NCBI RefSeq assembly: GCF_001625195.1 | Contig: NC_054389.1 | Location: 3,158,520-3,222,519, forward strand | Direction: 5' to 3' | Source of the DNA: Drechmeria coniospora | Taxonomy: Eukaryota > Ascomycota > Sordariomycetes > Hypocreales > Ophiocordycipitaceae | DNA length: 64,000 bases | In this document: piece by piece, positions 11,582 to 24,579 of the stretch | How positions within the stretch are numbered: position 1 is the first letter of the stretch | Layout of the letters: every line of letters starts with the position of its first letter | Translations under genes and position numbers: made by a program | The notes under the pieces: model-generated | Database searches by the model: none | What the model was told of the DNA's origin: nothing | The model's input: the letters and a program-made list of their open reading frames with translations, nothing else

Positions 11582-12831
11582 TCAGGCCTGCGACTCGGCT
11601 TGCGCGAGTAATCGCATGCGCCAGTCGTTGCATACATCTTCGAAGCCGCCCATAACTTCGCCACATACACCAGCGCACTCCCGTTTTTGTAATCGATCCC
11701 CCCAATTTCCCCGCGTTAGCCACCGCTCGCCCTGTTCGCGCAATTCCTCATCCCTTCGTATTTCCGTCACAATCTCCCTCACACTCCTCAGCCGCCGGGT
11801 TGCCGTTGCTGTCGTTTGACGGGACATGTGAAGGCTGTCCGAGACATAGTTCAGAGTTTGTATCAAGTCCGAGGTAATACAGTGAAGTGCTGTGAGTGAG
11901 TTAAATGCAGAAGTCCATGGCCGCGGCATACACTCGGACAAGGACAACAGGAGTGGTACGAGCTTATCGATAGTGTCGATATCGGGGGCAGAAGCCAATG
12001 GTGACAGGATAGGGAAACTCAGCCTCTGGAGCTGTCGTGTTTGGTGTGTAAGGTGCGTAGTAAGTGCTGAGTGTGCTGTTATTAACCTGTTGCTGCGCTG
12101 TGAGCTTGAAATATCGTCCCAAAAGCGTTGGGGCAGGTATTGACTGCGCACCTCGAGGCACTTCCCTCCACGGTAGACTGTGACCCGAGACCTCGTAGGC
12201 CATCTGTTACTCTTTTAAAAACATCATCTACTTTCCAACCGTAACCCTCCGTCCCACGTCGGGCGAGTGACTCGATATCGTCAATCTTGGCTTGAAGGGT
12301 CGATGGTATCCCAGTCGCATCCAGATCTGATCCCGATTCAATATCGCTCCCATTATAGTCGCCCGTCGAAATGTAATGGTCTCCCTTCTGTGATGAACAC
12401 CTTTTGACGTGACTGCCTCGGTACTGAGTAGTGAAATTGTCTCCATTTGCTTCTGCATCGCCGTGTATTCGCTCGGGATTGATGTTTTGGACAACCGATG
12501 TTGGTAAGTCGCATTTATTGTGATTCTGCAGGAATTCATTTGCCGTCATCCTTCTCTGCTCATCCAGGACACATTCGTCCTCATCTCCTGACTCGGAAAA
12601 TGCATCGGCAAGTTCGTCGGCAAGATTTCCCATCCTATTTCGCGACAAATCGCCTCCATTCACGGGTAGATTTAGGTGCGTCGGGTCCGGGTGGCTCCCA
12701 TTGTTGAAACTTGATGTCGCGCCGTCATTCATCGAATATATCAACTGCTGGCGTGACTGGTGAGAGTTTTGGGAGCTTCCAGATCCTGACGAGCGCCGAG
12801 AGTGACGCGGGGTGCCAGGTAATGAAGCCAT
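11582..12831 (-). CDS. Conserved fungal protein of unknown function, two exons
   Basis: I do not recognise a function. Exon 1 is 12,152-12,831 and exon 2 is 11,582-12,086, joined by a 65-bp intron (12,087-12,151). The donor is GTGCGC, the acceptor AACAG, and the split Arg codon AG|G gives the junction SASR-LITAHSAL. The product is 394 residues. The N-terminus is Ser-rich and basic (MASLPGTPRHSRRSSGSG), followed by an acidic patch near residue 85 (SESGDEDE). The C-terminal half looks helical, rich in heptad-like Leu and charged residues. I believe related uncharacterised proteins occur across Eurotiomycetes, but this is from memory. Normal GC and no RIP marks contrast with both flanks. Either exon read alone gives a misleading shorter ORF. 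Confidence 0.75.
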
Positions 12832-13410
12832 CTAGAATATGTTGTTGTTGAGCAATACCTAGCTTAGCGTCACGGTGTCTCTGAATTCATGCAGGCAATG
12901 ACGTCGGTCGACATTGCTCCAAGGCATTTGAAAATGTCATTACTAATAAGTGTCTTGAGTGTATCGCAATACAGAGCGGAACCTACAGAGTATAATTAGT
13001 AGATATAAAAAACCTATTGCATTATTAACTTATTTATAGTAAACCTCCCCAGTAGCTATAATCTACTTATTTGATTTCTGTAGAATGTTAGTAGTAATAA
13101 GCTATTTGTATTTAGCAGAGTACTATAACGTAAAGTTTAGTAATATAACTACTAAATATTTTAGTATTAGTTATATAAGGAATAATACTACATATACTAC
13201 TGTATTAAAAATATTAATATAAATAGATAGACTTCAATAAGTATAATATATTATTCTAAATAATAAATAGCTCCTACAATAGAAATATAAGCTATACCTA
13301 GATTGTATATATCGAATTGTAAGAGTAAACCTACTTAGGAGCTTTACTTATAAGGGGGGAAGTCCTAAACTATTTTAATATTTTTATATAGTATTTTTTT
13401 AATAAATACT
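12832..13410. other. 5' flank of the isolated gene grading into AT-rich DNA
   Basis: The stretch 12,832-12,980 is balanced in composition and probably holds the promoter and 5' UTR. From about 12,990 the DNA becomes TA-rich and no gene is visible. Confidence 0.5.
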
Positions 13411-13514
13411 TATTATAATATAGACTAGTAATAAGGTAGTATATATAAAGACTATAGAATTTTCGAACTAAAGAGGAAGAAAAGAAAAAAAAAACAGTAA
13501 GTATAGGAAGGAAG
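13411..13514 (-). mobile_element. Left part of a Gypsy family 2 solo LTR
   Basis: It is the reverse complement of the end of the LTR at 50,725-50,910 and 57,185-57,375. With 20,931-21,017 it makes a 191-bp LTR split by the family 1 Gypsy. The 5-bp duplications ATACT at 13,406-13,410 and 21,018-21,022 flank the reconstructed solo LTR. Confidence 0.9.
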
Positions 13515-13686
13515 TATTATAGAGTTACTAGGTAACTGCTCTAGGACTCTTAATAATATTTATTAAAAGACTTAAAGGATAGGAAAACTACTTAGTAACT
13601 AGGGCTTTTAGTTATATATATTCCTTTTAGTAGGTCCCTTAGTTCCTTTCGTTCTCCTATATTAGGCTAAGCCTAATACTATAATA
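13515..13686 (-). repeat. 3' LTR of Gypsy family 1
   Basis: 172 bp, matching 20,754-20,925 apart from transition-type differences. Confidence 0.9.
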
Positions 13687-16600
13687 TACTATTTTACTCT
13701 ACCCGTTTAAAGTAAAGTCTAGCTATAGCTATAGCTAACCTACTCTTCCTTAAGCTAGCTTTCCAATCTATAGCTCCCCCCTAAATTTTTTTTTTTTTAG
13801 TATTTATTAGATACTAAGTATATACGGCCTCCTTCCTATATTATCCCCTATTAGGAGCTTACTAGTTACCTAAAGTAACTAACTCTACCCTACCTTAGCC
13901 CCTTCCTAAATATTTACTAGGTACCTAAGGTAATTAACTTTACCTTACTTTATCCCTTCCTTAGGTATTCCTTAGGTACCTAGGGCGCTTAGTATTACCT
14001 TACTTTTCCCCCTTACTACTTTTTTTATATTACTCTTTTTATTTCCTTCTTATTATACTTTATTATTTTTCTTTTCTTTAACTATTATACCTATTTATTT
14101 TTTAGCTTTTTACTATATAATTATTATTAACTCTTTTACTACCTCTTATTGTACTTACTTTTTTATTACTATTATTCCTTCCCTATAAGGTAGGTTACTA
14201 TTTCCTTATTAAAGCTATTCTATATATCCTTTGGGCTATTAGTTAATAAGCTAGTAATAATAGGAACTATTAATTTTACTCTTACTATTATTACTTTTTT
14301 CTTATAGAGGACTTATTTACCTTTTTATTATTACTATTACTACTATTATATCTATTACTATAAGTACTTCCCCCCCCCCCCCTAGATATAGTTTAGGCTT
14401 ATATTATAGTTATTATACTAATAAGTTAGACTATTATTATACCTTAGGTAAATACTTAGTAAAGGGTAATTCCTTTAATAAGGAGTTTATACCTTTAGAG
14501 GAAGTATATAAAATATACCTCCCTTATATTAACTACCTTATTACTAATAGCTATAATAACTATATATTAAGCTATAGTACTAGTTACTATATATATATAT
14601 ATGTATATACTAAATATATTTAGGTACTATATTTATTTACTGTATACCCTTAGCTATATTGCGCCTTATATAACCTTTATACTTACGCTTAGTGCAATAT
14701 TTATATCTTAGTTAAGGCCCGCCCTAAGGTTAGAACTATACTAAGCGCTTATACTATCCTCTTGCTTAAATTTCTAGCCCTAGGCCGGATTTAGGCCTAT
14801 ACCCTAGCTTTAGCTAAAATAAAACCTACCCTTATACGCTTTACCTATACCCTTACCCCTATACTAAGTATTATCTCTCTCCCTACTACTACTAATAATA
14901 ATAATAACCCGAACTATACCCTTATCCTTACTGCTAATACCTTAACTCTAACTTAAGCGGATAGCTATTTTAGTACTATACTAAGTATATAGTTTAGTAT
15001 ATTTACCTAAGGTATAGCTTAGGCCCTAATAGGTATTTAGAGTAATATATATAGCCTTACCTACTATTAATAGGTATAGAAGGGTATTAGTACTAAGTTA
15101 GTAGCTACCTTAGCCGAAATATACTATAATATCTATAAGTTATATAAGTTTTATATAAATAGTTCCCCTTTAGTATACTATTCTACCCCCTTTACTCTTT
15201 ATATTACTTATAATAGTAGTAGGTTATACCTATTTTATATAAATAGTATATTTTTATTATACTATCCTATTACCTCTACCCCTTATATTACTTATATTAT
15301 TTAGTACTTTTATTTTATACCTTTACCCCTACCTCCCTTAGTTATATTTTACTCCTACCTAAGTACTATAATAAATAGTTTTAAGACCTTTCCTAAAAAG
15401 AATACTAAGAAAAATAAAAGTAAGAAGGATATAAAGACTAATAAGTCTAAGTAGTATAGTTAGTATATATTTATAGTAGTATTAGGTTAGGTCCTTATTA
15501 GGGCCGCTCTAAGGTTAGTTTTTTCCTTTAGTATATTTAAAATTTTATATTTTATTTTATAGCTTACCTATATTTTACTATTAATATAGGGATCTTCCTA
15601 TTACTATACAAATTCCTTTAGGGCTTTCGTTTACTTTAGGGCCTCTATTAGTTCTTAGGTTAGTTATTTATAATCTAGCTATTTTATAAGGGTATTATAT
15701 TATCCCCTTTAGCCTTAGGCCCCCCTTATTATAAGAATATATTTAACTTAGTATTCCTTTTATAAGGTACTATTTTTATTTTAGACTAATAGTAGGCCTA
15801 GCTCTAAATACTATATATACTATTTAGTTAGGTAAAAGGTTATTTACTACCCTTTTAATAAGGTCTATATAAAAGGTAGGGTATAAGCCCTAAGGAATAT
15901 TTAGTATTACTATAAGTAGTATTAGTACTGCTAGTACTATAAACTTAAAAGCTACTTAGTTTAGCTTTCTATATAGCCTATTAGTTTTAATATATTTAAG
16001 GCTAAGCTAGATCTTATTACCTACCTAGAACTTTTTTATTAGGTAACCTAAAGCTATTACTAACTTATATAAGTATTATTATATAAAGGTAATAGCTACT
16101 TATATAATTTCTATTCCTTCCCTTAGGTATTATAGGAAAGTAATAGTCCTCCCTTTTAGTATTATTATACTTATTTAGTTATTCTTTACCTTAGGTATTA
16201 TACTAATTTTATAACCTAATAATAGCTTATTTAGGTTAACTCCTATAACTAAAGACTTTCTATTATTTAGGGTAAGCTAATAGGTAGCTAGGTAGGGCGG
16301 TTAGTTAAATTACTTAAATAAGATTAGGATCCGTAAGGTAGCTTAAACTTTTTAATTTACCCTTTTAGTACTCCTATTTATCTAAGGGTAGTATAAAGTT
16401 AATAAGAGTTACTTTATACTAATAAGGAAGTATAGGAATATCTAAAACTTACTAAGCTAGTTTAATTCCTAATTCGTTATAATTTAGGTAGGAAAACTCC
16501 TAAATTACTACTAATAAGTCTTAAACTATTTTATATAAACCTTTATACTTATTATAGTTATTACTTTTAGTTAAATAAATTTAAAGAGGTAGTTTATAAT

Positions 16601-19600
16601 AACTATTAAGAATTAAAAGTCCTTATTGTTTTATATTAATAGGTTAGTTATAAAATTAATTAATATTTACTTTTAATAATAATTTAGTAAGGAAATTAAT
16701 TATAGGAGTCCCTATCTTTATACATAGCTCTTATAGCTTTAGTAGTAATAGTAATTCTAAATATACTATACTATATCCTATAATATACTATTTTAGTAAA
16801 AGTCCTACTAAAGTACCTAAAATATTTTATTTTAACTAAAGTAGCCTAATATAAGTAATTTATATACCTATTATATTATTTATATTATTAGTAGTTCTTA
16901 GGCTAGTAACTATAGGTATTCCTTATAGTATATTATACTATAGGTATTAATAGTATAATTAGCTATTTATTCTTTTATCTTTACTTTTACTAGGAATTTC
17001 TATATACCTATTATAACTACTTATTATTAAGCTTTATATATTATATTACTTTATAATACTTAATCCTATAATTCCTATAAGTAGGGTTCTCGAAAGAGCA
17101 ATTAGTTAGTTAGTATATCCTATAGGAATAGTATTTCCCTTTCTATTTATCCCTATACTACTAAAAGTAGTTAGGATATATTAATAGCTCCTTATCCCCC
17201 TTTTATCTTTAAATAGACTTAATCTACCCCTATATCTATAGCTATTATATCTTAAGTACTTAGTACTTTATACTTAGTCTAGGCCTAGTCTATTTCTATA
17301 TTTATAATTACTATATTCTAGGTATTAGGACCTTTTTATATAGGTTAGCCTTTAGGTACCTCCTATAGTATAGAGATTAATACTAACTAAAGTATTTATT
17401 CTAGGTATAATATATCCTCCTTATTTTATTCCTAATATAAAAGTATATCCGGCCGTTATACCTATAAGCCTAATCTATACTATAGTAAGTAATTAAAGTT
17501 AATAAGGACTTCTACCTACTATACTTATTATTTTAATATCTTCTATAGTTTAGTAAAGTATTTAAGGTTCTTATAGTTTATTAAAATAGTAAATAGTTTT
17601 ATAATACCTTATAGGTTTACTAACTATACCTTAAGATAGCTAATAACTACTAAAAGTTCCTTATTATAAATTATATAATTCCTTTCTATTAGTATAAGTT
17701 TAGCTAAGTAATAGGCTACTAGTTATAGGACCCCCTTACTATTAATTTGCAAAAGGTATTTATTTAGTACTTTACTTAAGTAATTAGTCTTAATAAGAGT
17801 CTTCCTATTTAGGTCCTATTATACTAGAATTAAGTATAATAAAAAGATATACTTAAGGGATTAAAAGACTATATTTTCTTTAGGTTCTTAGTAAAATAGT
17901 ATACCCTTTCCTATAAGGCTATAAGTAGTTCTATAAGGCTTATAAAATTAAGAATAAATTTATAGTAAAAGTTTATAAAGCCTAAGAAGCTCTAAATCCC
18001 CCTTACCTTAGTAAGTAGTTACTATTCTTAAATTATAGTAATTTTCGCTAGGTTAGGCCTAACCTTAATGCTTACTTAAATAATAAACCTAAGGTATTTA
18101 ACTTTTATTATTATAAATATATACTTATTAAGGTTTAGGTATAGACTAACTACCTAAAGCTACTTAAGGATTTCCCTAACCTTAGTAAGGTAGTTAGCCT
18201 TTAATCTAAAGGTATAGATTAGGATATTATTTAAATAGGCTATAACCTACTTCCTTAATTTATCCTATAATACCCTATTAATATATCTTTAGAATAAAGC
18301 TAATACTTTAGCCTATCTAAAGGAATAAACTAACTATTTAAATAGGCTAAATTATATATAGAATACTATAAGTAGTTTATCTCCTAGCGCTATATATAAC
18401 TTATAGAATACTACTTATATATTTAGTTTAGTAAATTAATATACTCCTAAAAGTAAGTAAAGTATTTCTTTAACTAATAGGAGTAAGTAGTAATCCTATT
18501 ATATAATTTTATTTAGGGCCTAGTAGTTTATATATAGCCTTTATTCTTTATTTTCTTTCTTAGTAAGTAGTATTAGTACTACTATTATTAATAAGCTTAC
18601 CTATATTTATCCCTTATTTAGTAGGTCTATAATTTATTTATAGACTTTAAGTAATTAGTCTTATAGTATATTATATAGTAGGCCCTAGGGTAGCTATAGT
18701 ATTTCTCCCTTATTATTTTATTATAGTTAGATATAGTAGTTCTAAAAGCCTTAGTATAATAGTAAGCCTAAGGCTTATTCCTTATTAAAGAGATCAATAT
18801 AGTTCTAAAGGGCTACTAAAAGAATAAGTAGGGCTATTACTATTATATTTATACTTTTAGGTACTTATAGTACTATTTCTTATAGTTTTATTACTATTTC
18901 TTATAAGCTTATTACTATTAGTACTCCCTATTATTTCTATAAAAAGGTTTATATTAATATAAGGTATACTTCTTAGGACCTATTAGTAGGATAAATATTA
19001 TTTACTTATATAATTTAGTTACTTATTGCTTTAATTATAAGGGTTTAATTTATTATATTTAAGGTAACCTATTAGTATTCTATCTATAGTAAACTTAGTA
19101 TAGTATTTTAACTTAGGCTTAAAATAATATATAAAAGTATTAGGCTCTTTTAGCTATTTATATTAATTATTATATAGATTATATTAGTTATTATAGGATA
19201 GGTAAGGGTATTACCTATATTTTACTAAAATATTATAATAGCTATTTAGAGTAATTATTTTATTAGAAGAGGGATAAGCTTAAATTATAGGTATTAGGTT
19301 ATCCTTTTACTAATAGCCCTATAATAGTTATAGTTACTATTAATTTAAATATTAAGGAATCTTATAAAATTTATAAGTATAATAATAAGAAAGAGTAATT
19401 TATTTATTCTTAGTATAATTTTTTTAAACTTAATTTCTTAATTCCTTTAGTTCCTTATAGTCTACTTACCTATAAACCCTTTATACCTTTATATAAAACT
19501 TAGCTTAAAAGTACTTTATTTTTTTTTCTTTTTTAGTTTTTAGTTCTTTATAAATATATTCTTTTCCCTAAGTAGTTTAAATACTTATCCCTAAGGTATA

Positions 19601-20753
19601 TAGGATTATAGCTTATTATAAGTATTATTAAATATAGTAGCCTTCCTTCCTATAGTAAATATATATACTAACTACCCTATACTTATTTCTCTCTTCCTAT
19701 ATAATTTATTTTACGTACTATTAGGGCCTACCTTAGCTTTAGTTTATTTTTATTATTGGCCTAATTATAGCTACTTTAGGCCTAGCTATAACCCTAGAGC
19801 CTATTGTATTAACCCTTAATATTAAGGTATTATTATTCTTATTAGGTTAGGGGGTTGCTTTAGCTATCTCTTAGTTAGGCCTACCCTAATTCTTAATTTT
19901 ATTCTCTATATATTATAATTCTATTTTGGATATAATTTATTTATATATATTAACTACCTTATTATAGTTATTTATTATAGTCCCTTGCTAAAGGATATAG
20001 TTCCTTATTCTTTTAGTTAACTTAATATAGAGCTTTATAAGTTTTACCTTATTAGGCTAATATATTCCTCTTATTAGTATAAGCTTTTCTTTAAAGTATA
20101 TAAGGAATACTAGGAATAACTCTAATATCCCTTACCTAATATCCTTTAGTTTAATAACTACTAATTACTAGTAGTAAGGGTTACTATAAGCTAATTTAAG
20201 GTATATTAGAAATTAAAATAGGTTATAACTAATATAGGTACCTTCCTTAAAGTATATTATAACTTATTACTTAACTTTAGCTAAGAGGTTTTACTAAATA
20301 AAGATCTATTAGTCCTAGGTAAACCTAATAAAGTTCCTATTTACCTAGAGCTTATAGTCTATATAGAACTTTTAGACTGTAAAGGTACCTTTATTACTAT
20401 TATATAGGTCCCTAACTGGAATCGGTTTATATTTAATATAGGCCTATAGTATACTTAACTTATTCCTAGTCCGTTCCTGCTAGGGGTCGATTGTTAAGGT
20501 ATTTATTAGCTAGGCTAATAAGTACCTTAGGTCCTACTATACCTATTGCTACCTATTCTTCTATAAAGCTAAGATTTAAATAAAGTATATTTTTATTTAG
20601 GTATATATTTAGCTAAACTCTATATAGACTTTTACTATAAAGTCCTCTATAACTTACTAAAGGTTAATTTCTTTAGGCTTCCCCTTATTTATTTTAACTT
20701 ATAATAGTTAGGCTTTTTCTTCCTCCTAACTAGTATAAATAAAGTTTTTTAAA

Positions 20754-20925
20754 TATTATAAAGTTACTAGGTAATTACTTTAGGACTCTTAATAATATTT
20801 ATTAAAAGACTTAAAGGATAGGAAAACTACTTAGTAACTAGGGCTTTTAGTTATATGTATTCCTTCTAGTAGGTCCCTTAGTTCCCTCCGTTTTCCTATA
20901 TCGGGCTAAGCCCAATACTATAATA
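20754..20925 (-). repeat. 5' LTR of Gypsy family 1
   Basis: 172 bp; followed directly by the GGAAG duplication at 20,926-20,930. Confidence 0.9.
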
Positions 20926-20930
20926 GGAAG

Positions 20931-21017
20931 GGGCTATATATATAGGTAGTCCGAGTATTACGTAATACAAAGTATAGGGTATATTAGAAAAATAGTACGA
21001 TATATAATATTGTTATA
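20931..21017 (-). mobile_element. Right part of the Gypsy family 2 solo LTR
   Basis: It completes the LTR begun at 13,411-13,514. The right duplication ATACT is at 21,018-21,022. Solo LTRs arise by LTR-LTR recombination, so this locus lost a full family 2 element before the family 1 element arrived. Confidence 0.88.
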
Positions 21018-21117
21018 ATACTTACCTTATTTTTAGAGTAGTTAGTACCGCTTATTAAGTATTTAGTATATACAATTTAGCCTTTGTTATATCTCAAACT
21101 ATACCTAAAGAGAAGTA

Positions 21118-21267
21118 TTTTTTTTTATTCATTACGCATATGCAGCCCTAGGGGCTATAGCGCGGCGGCCTATAGGTCCCTTAGGGCCTAGAAGACCTAA
21201 TAGGCCTACTAGACCCTTAGGGTCCTAAGGGCCCGCAGGAGCTAACTAGCTAACTAAACTAGCAGTA
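21118..21267 (-). mobile_element. LINE copy G, left part (3' UTR)
   Basis: Poly(T) followed by the minus-strand 3' UTR up to CTAGCAGTA (21,259-21,267). The rest of this copy resumes at 28,604 with the same CTAGCAGTA, so a 7.3-kb plus-strand LINE complex lies inside it. Confidence 0.87.
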
Positions 21268-21620
21268 AAAACCCCAGGGCCCGATACTATTGGCTTCCTC
21301 CTTATCCAGCAGACTTACAAGGTTATTCCTAAATTCCTCTACAAGGCCTATAACGCGTTATTTACGGAAGGCTACCACCCTAAGCTTTGGCGACAAAGTA
21401 TAGGCATTATCCTTCCTAAGCAAGGCAACCGAGACTATAGGAAGCCTAAGTCTTATAGGGTAATAGCCTTACTAAATTGCCTAGGTAAAGTCCTAGAAAG
21501 ACTATTCGCTACGCGACTAAGCTACCTAGCCAATACCACAGACCTATTAGGCCCTACACAGCTAGGCGGGCGGAAACAAAGGTCTGCAATAGATACAGCC
21601 CTACTACTAACTCACTATAT

Positions 21621-21986
21621 AAAGGAAGCCCTACAGGGTAAGCCGCTTACCCTACCGATTTTATTTAGTACTAGGCAAGGAAGGGAGGCTCTATTTGAGT
21701 TCCTAACTACTACTAATATCGGTACGGCAAAGTGGTACCTAGAGGAATAGTACTAGGCCTAGGCCTAGGGACTAAGATTCGTGAAATGCGAGGGAAAGCT
21801 CTACTGATATAATATAAATAGCCAGTCGTTACTGCTAGTTTAGTTAGCTAGTTAGCTCCTGCGGGCCGTTAGGACCCTAAGGGTCTAGTAGGCCTATTAG
21901 GTCTTCTAGGCCTTAAGGGATCTATAGGCCGCCGCGCCATAGCCCCTAGGGCTGCATGCGCGTAATGAATAAAAATAAAAAAAAAA
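21621..21986 (+). mobile_element. LINE copy I: 366-bp 3'-end insertion
   Basis: The last part of ORF2, 3' UTR and an A-rich tail (aaaaataaaaa...) are inserted in the RT domain of copy H. The direct repeat CTCACTATAT is at 21,611-21,620 and 21,987-21,996. Confidence 0.92.
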
Positions 21987-22384
21987 CTCACTATATTGAA
22001 TTACAGCGCCTATCGAGGAAAAAAACTAGTAGTACTATTACTACTACATTATTCCTTGACATTAAAGGCGCCTTCGATCACGTATCAAAAGTTAAGCTTA
22101 TAGGGGTTTTATAGAGGCTAGACCTCCCAAAGGCCCTAATTAGCTGGGTTACATCGTTCCTATCAGGTCGATCGATCCAACTAGCCTTTGACGGCCAAAT
22201 CCACCAACTAGTCGAAATAGCCATAGGAATACCGCAAGGATCGCCTATAAGCCCTATCTTATTCCTAATTTATATTAGGGATATTATAGCGGATAAGGCC
22301 TTCCAGTTATCCTATGTTGATGACTTTAGCCTAACGGTATCGTCTAGATCTGCCTATAAGAACTGCCGGGCGCTAGAAGGTATT

Positions 22385-22487
22385 TTTTTTTTTTTATTCA
22401 TTACGCGCATGCAGCCCTAGGGGCTATGGCGCGGCGGCCTATAGGTCCCATAGGGCCTAGAAGACCTAATAGGCCTACTAGAAGGTA
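22385..22487 (-). mobile_element. LINE copy J: 103-bp 3' UTR insertion
   Basis: Poly(T) and about 85 bp of 3' UTR in minus orientation. The direct repeat CTAGAAGGTATT appears at 22,373-22,384 and 22,488-22,499; part of it may come from the element end. The target is the same nucleotide, just after the YIDD block, as for copy B at 2,704. Confidence 0.88.
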
Positions 22488-22840
22488 TTGTAACTAGGCT
22501 TACAGCCCAAGCAACGGCCCAAGGGGTCCAATTTGACCACGGGAAAACGGAACTAATCCACTTTACTACACAAAGAGCCCCTATAACGGAAGGTGTAACA
22601 ATAGCTAATATAGCAATTTCACCAAAGCCCGTTATTAGGTGGCTAGGTATTTGGTTCGACTCAAAGCTATCGTTTAAATCACACATCGAAAACCGGATAG
22701 CCCTAGCTAGGGCCGCCTTCCTAGGCCTATCTAGGCTAGCAAGTACCCAAAAGGGCCTACCCTATAGGGCACTACGGCAACTATATATTGCTTGTATTAC
22801 TACTATAGCGGACTTCGGGGTCCCTGTTTGGTACAAAGGC

Positions 22841-22885
22841 CAGGGCCAGGGCCAGGGCCAGGGCCAGGGCCAGGGCCAGGGCCAA
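22841..22885 (+). repeat. Hexanucleotide (GGGCCA)n coding Gly-Gln
   Basis: About seven to eight in-frame units in the ORF2 stretch following YKGQG. The intact copy has GQGPGQ here (41,754-41,772) and the minus-strand copy near 4,305-4,320 has about three units. The expansion keeps the reading frame. Confidence 0.9.
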
Positions 22886-24579
22886 AAAGGCCTAATACAG
22901 TACTATCAACGCCTACAAAACGAGGCCCTACCGAAGGTCCTAGGGGCTTTTAGGGGGTCCCCTACAAAAGCCCTAGAAATTGAGGCCGCAATCCCCCCGC
23001 CGGAGATACGGTTCCAGAAGGCCTGCCTAGGCTACGCCCTAAGGACCCTAATGTTTCAGTACAACCACCCGATCCGTAGGGCCTATAACATAGCCGTACG
23101 GGACGAACTAGCCGAATCGGGGTCTGATTTAGGTACTTTTACCTATATCAGGCCTATAACACAGCTATTCCGGCTACTATCGAAAATCAAGGAAATAATA
23201 GGTCCTAACTGGGGCCTAGAGAGACAAAGAGCGGCCTGGCAAGCCCCCTGGGCCCTAGGGCCTAGGGCCTCTATAAGTATTTCGCAAAGCCCTAAGGAGA
23301 CCGCTAAATTAGAACACGAAACCCTTCTAAGAGACCTAGAATTTAATAACTGTATTATTTATTATACAGACGGGTCACAAGGGACTATTAGGGGTCAAAC
23401 AACGAACTCGTGCGCCTATTACGAAACGGACCCTACAGGCCGGGCCCTAGGGGCAAAGGCCTATAACCTAGGCCCTAGGATCGAGGTAGTTGATGCCGAG
23501 CTAATTGGTATAACGAGGGCCCTAAAGGCCTTATCCCAACGAAACCCCCTACCGCAAGAAGCCTATCTTTTTATAGATAGCCAAGCAGCTATTCAGAAGG
23601 TAACCGTAGGCTATAGCGACCTAGCCTATAAGGCAAGGCAGTTAGTAAATAGCCTAGCGGACCGGAAAGTAGCTATAACCCTAACGTGGTGCCCTAGCCA
23701 CGTTGGAATTATAGGGAATGAAATTGCAGACCAGGTAGCAAAAGGAGGCCTAACTAGGCCTAGTATAGGTACCCCCCATACCTCACTAAGCTTTCTACGG
23801 AGGAGGGTAAAGGAAGTAGCCCTAGGGGGGTGGAAGGAGCTATGGGCTAGGGAGGAGGCCCAAGGCCCTAAGGCTAGGGGCCTAGGGGCCCACTATCGAA
23901 GGACTGGGAAACCTAGGTTTGCGTATAAGCCTAGCCTACCCGATCTGCCTAGGCCTATCCAATCGGCCTATATACAACTAAAAACAGGGATCGGATACCT
24001 TAAGCCCTACCAAAAAAAGATTGGAAAAATCGACTCGGACGCCTGTAAGTGCGGGCAAAAACAGACTGTAACCCACCTATTACTACAATGCGTACGTTAT
24101 AGGAAGGAACGGAAAGACCTAAAGGAAGCCCTACAGGGTAAGCCGCTTACCCTACCGATTTTATTTAGTACTAGGTAAGGAAGGGAGGCTCTATTTGAGT
24201 TCCTAACTACTACTAATATCGGTACGGCAAAGTGGTACCTAGAGGAATAGTACTAGGCCTAAGCCTACGGACTAAGATTCGTGAAATGCGAGGGAAAGCT
24301 CTACTGATTTAATATAAATAGCCAGTCGTTACTGCTAGTTTTTTTTTTTTTTTTTTTTTATTCATTACGCGCATGCAGCCCTAGGGGCTATGGCGCGGCG
24401 GCCTATAGGTCCCATATGGCCTAGAAGACCTAATAGGCCTACTAGACCCTTAGGGTCCTAAGGGCACGCAGGAGCTAACTAGCTAACTAAACTAGCAGTA
24501 ACGACTGGCTATTTATATTAAATCAGTAGAGCTTTCCCTCGCATTTCACGAATCTTAGTCCCTAGGCCTAGGCCTAGTA

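Larger units (their letters stand above)
13515..20925 (-). mobile_element. Gypsy family 1 retrotransposon, complete but RIP-dead
   Basis: The two LTRs, 13,515-13,686 and 20,754-20,925, are each 172 bp. They start TATTATA (probably once TGTTATA) and end ACTATAATA (probably once ...ACA). The 5-bp duplications GGAAG at 13,510-13,514 and 20,926-20,930 confirm the boundaries. On the minus strand around 18,150-18,560 the decayed RT is readable between stops (LYINY.ALNKII; later YLNNILIY in place of the YLDDILIYS block). The 5' LTR is therefore the right one. Every reading frame is full of TAA/TAG and the DNA is strongly TA-rich, as expected after heavy RIP. No frame could code for a working protein. 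Confidence 0.88.
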
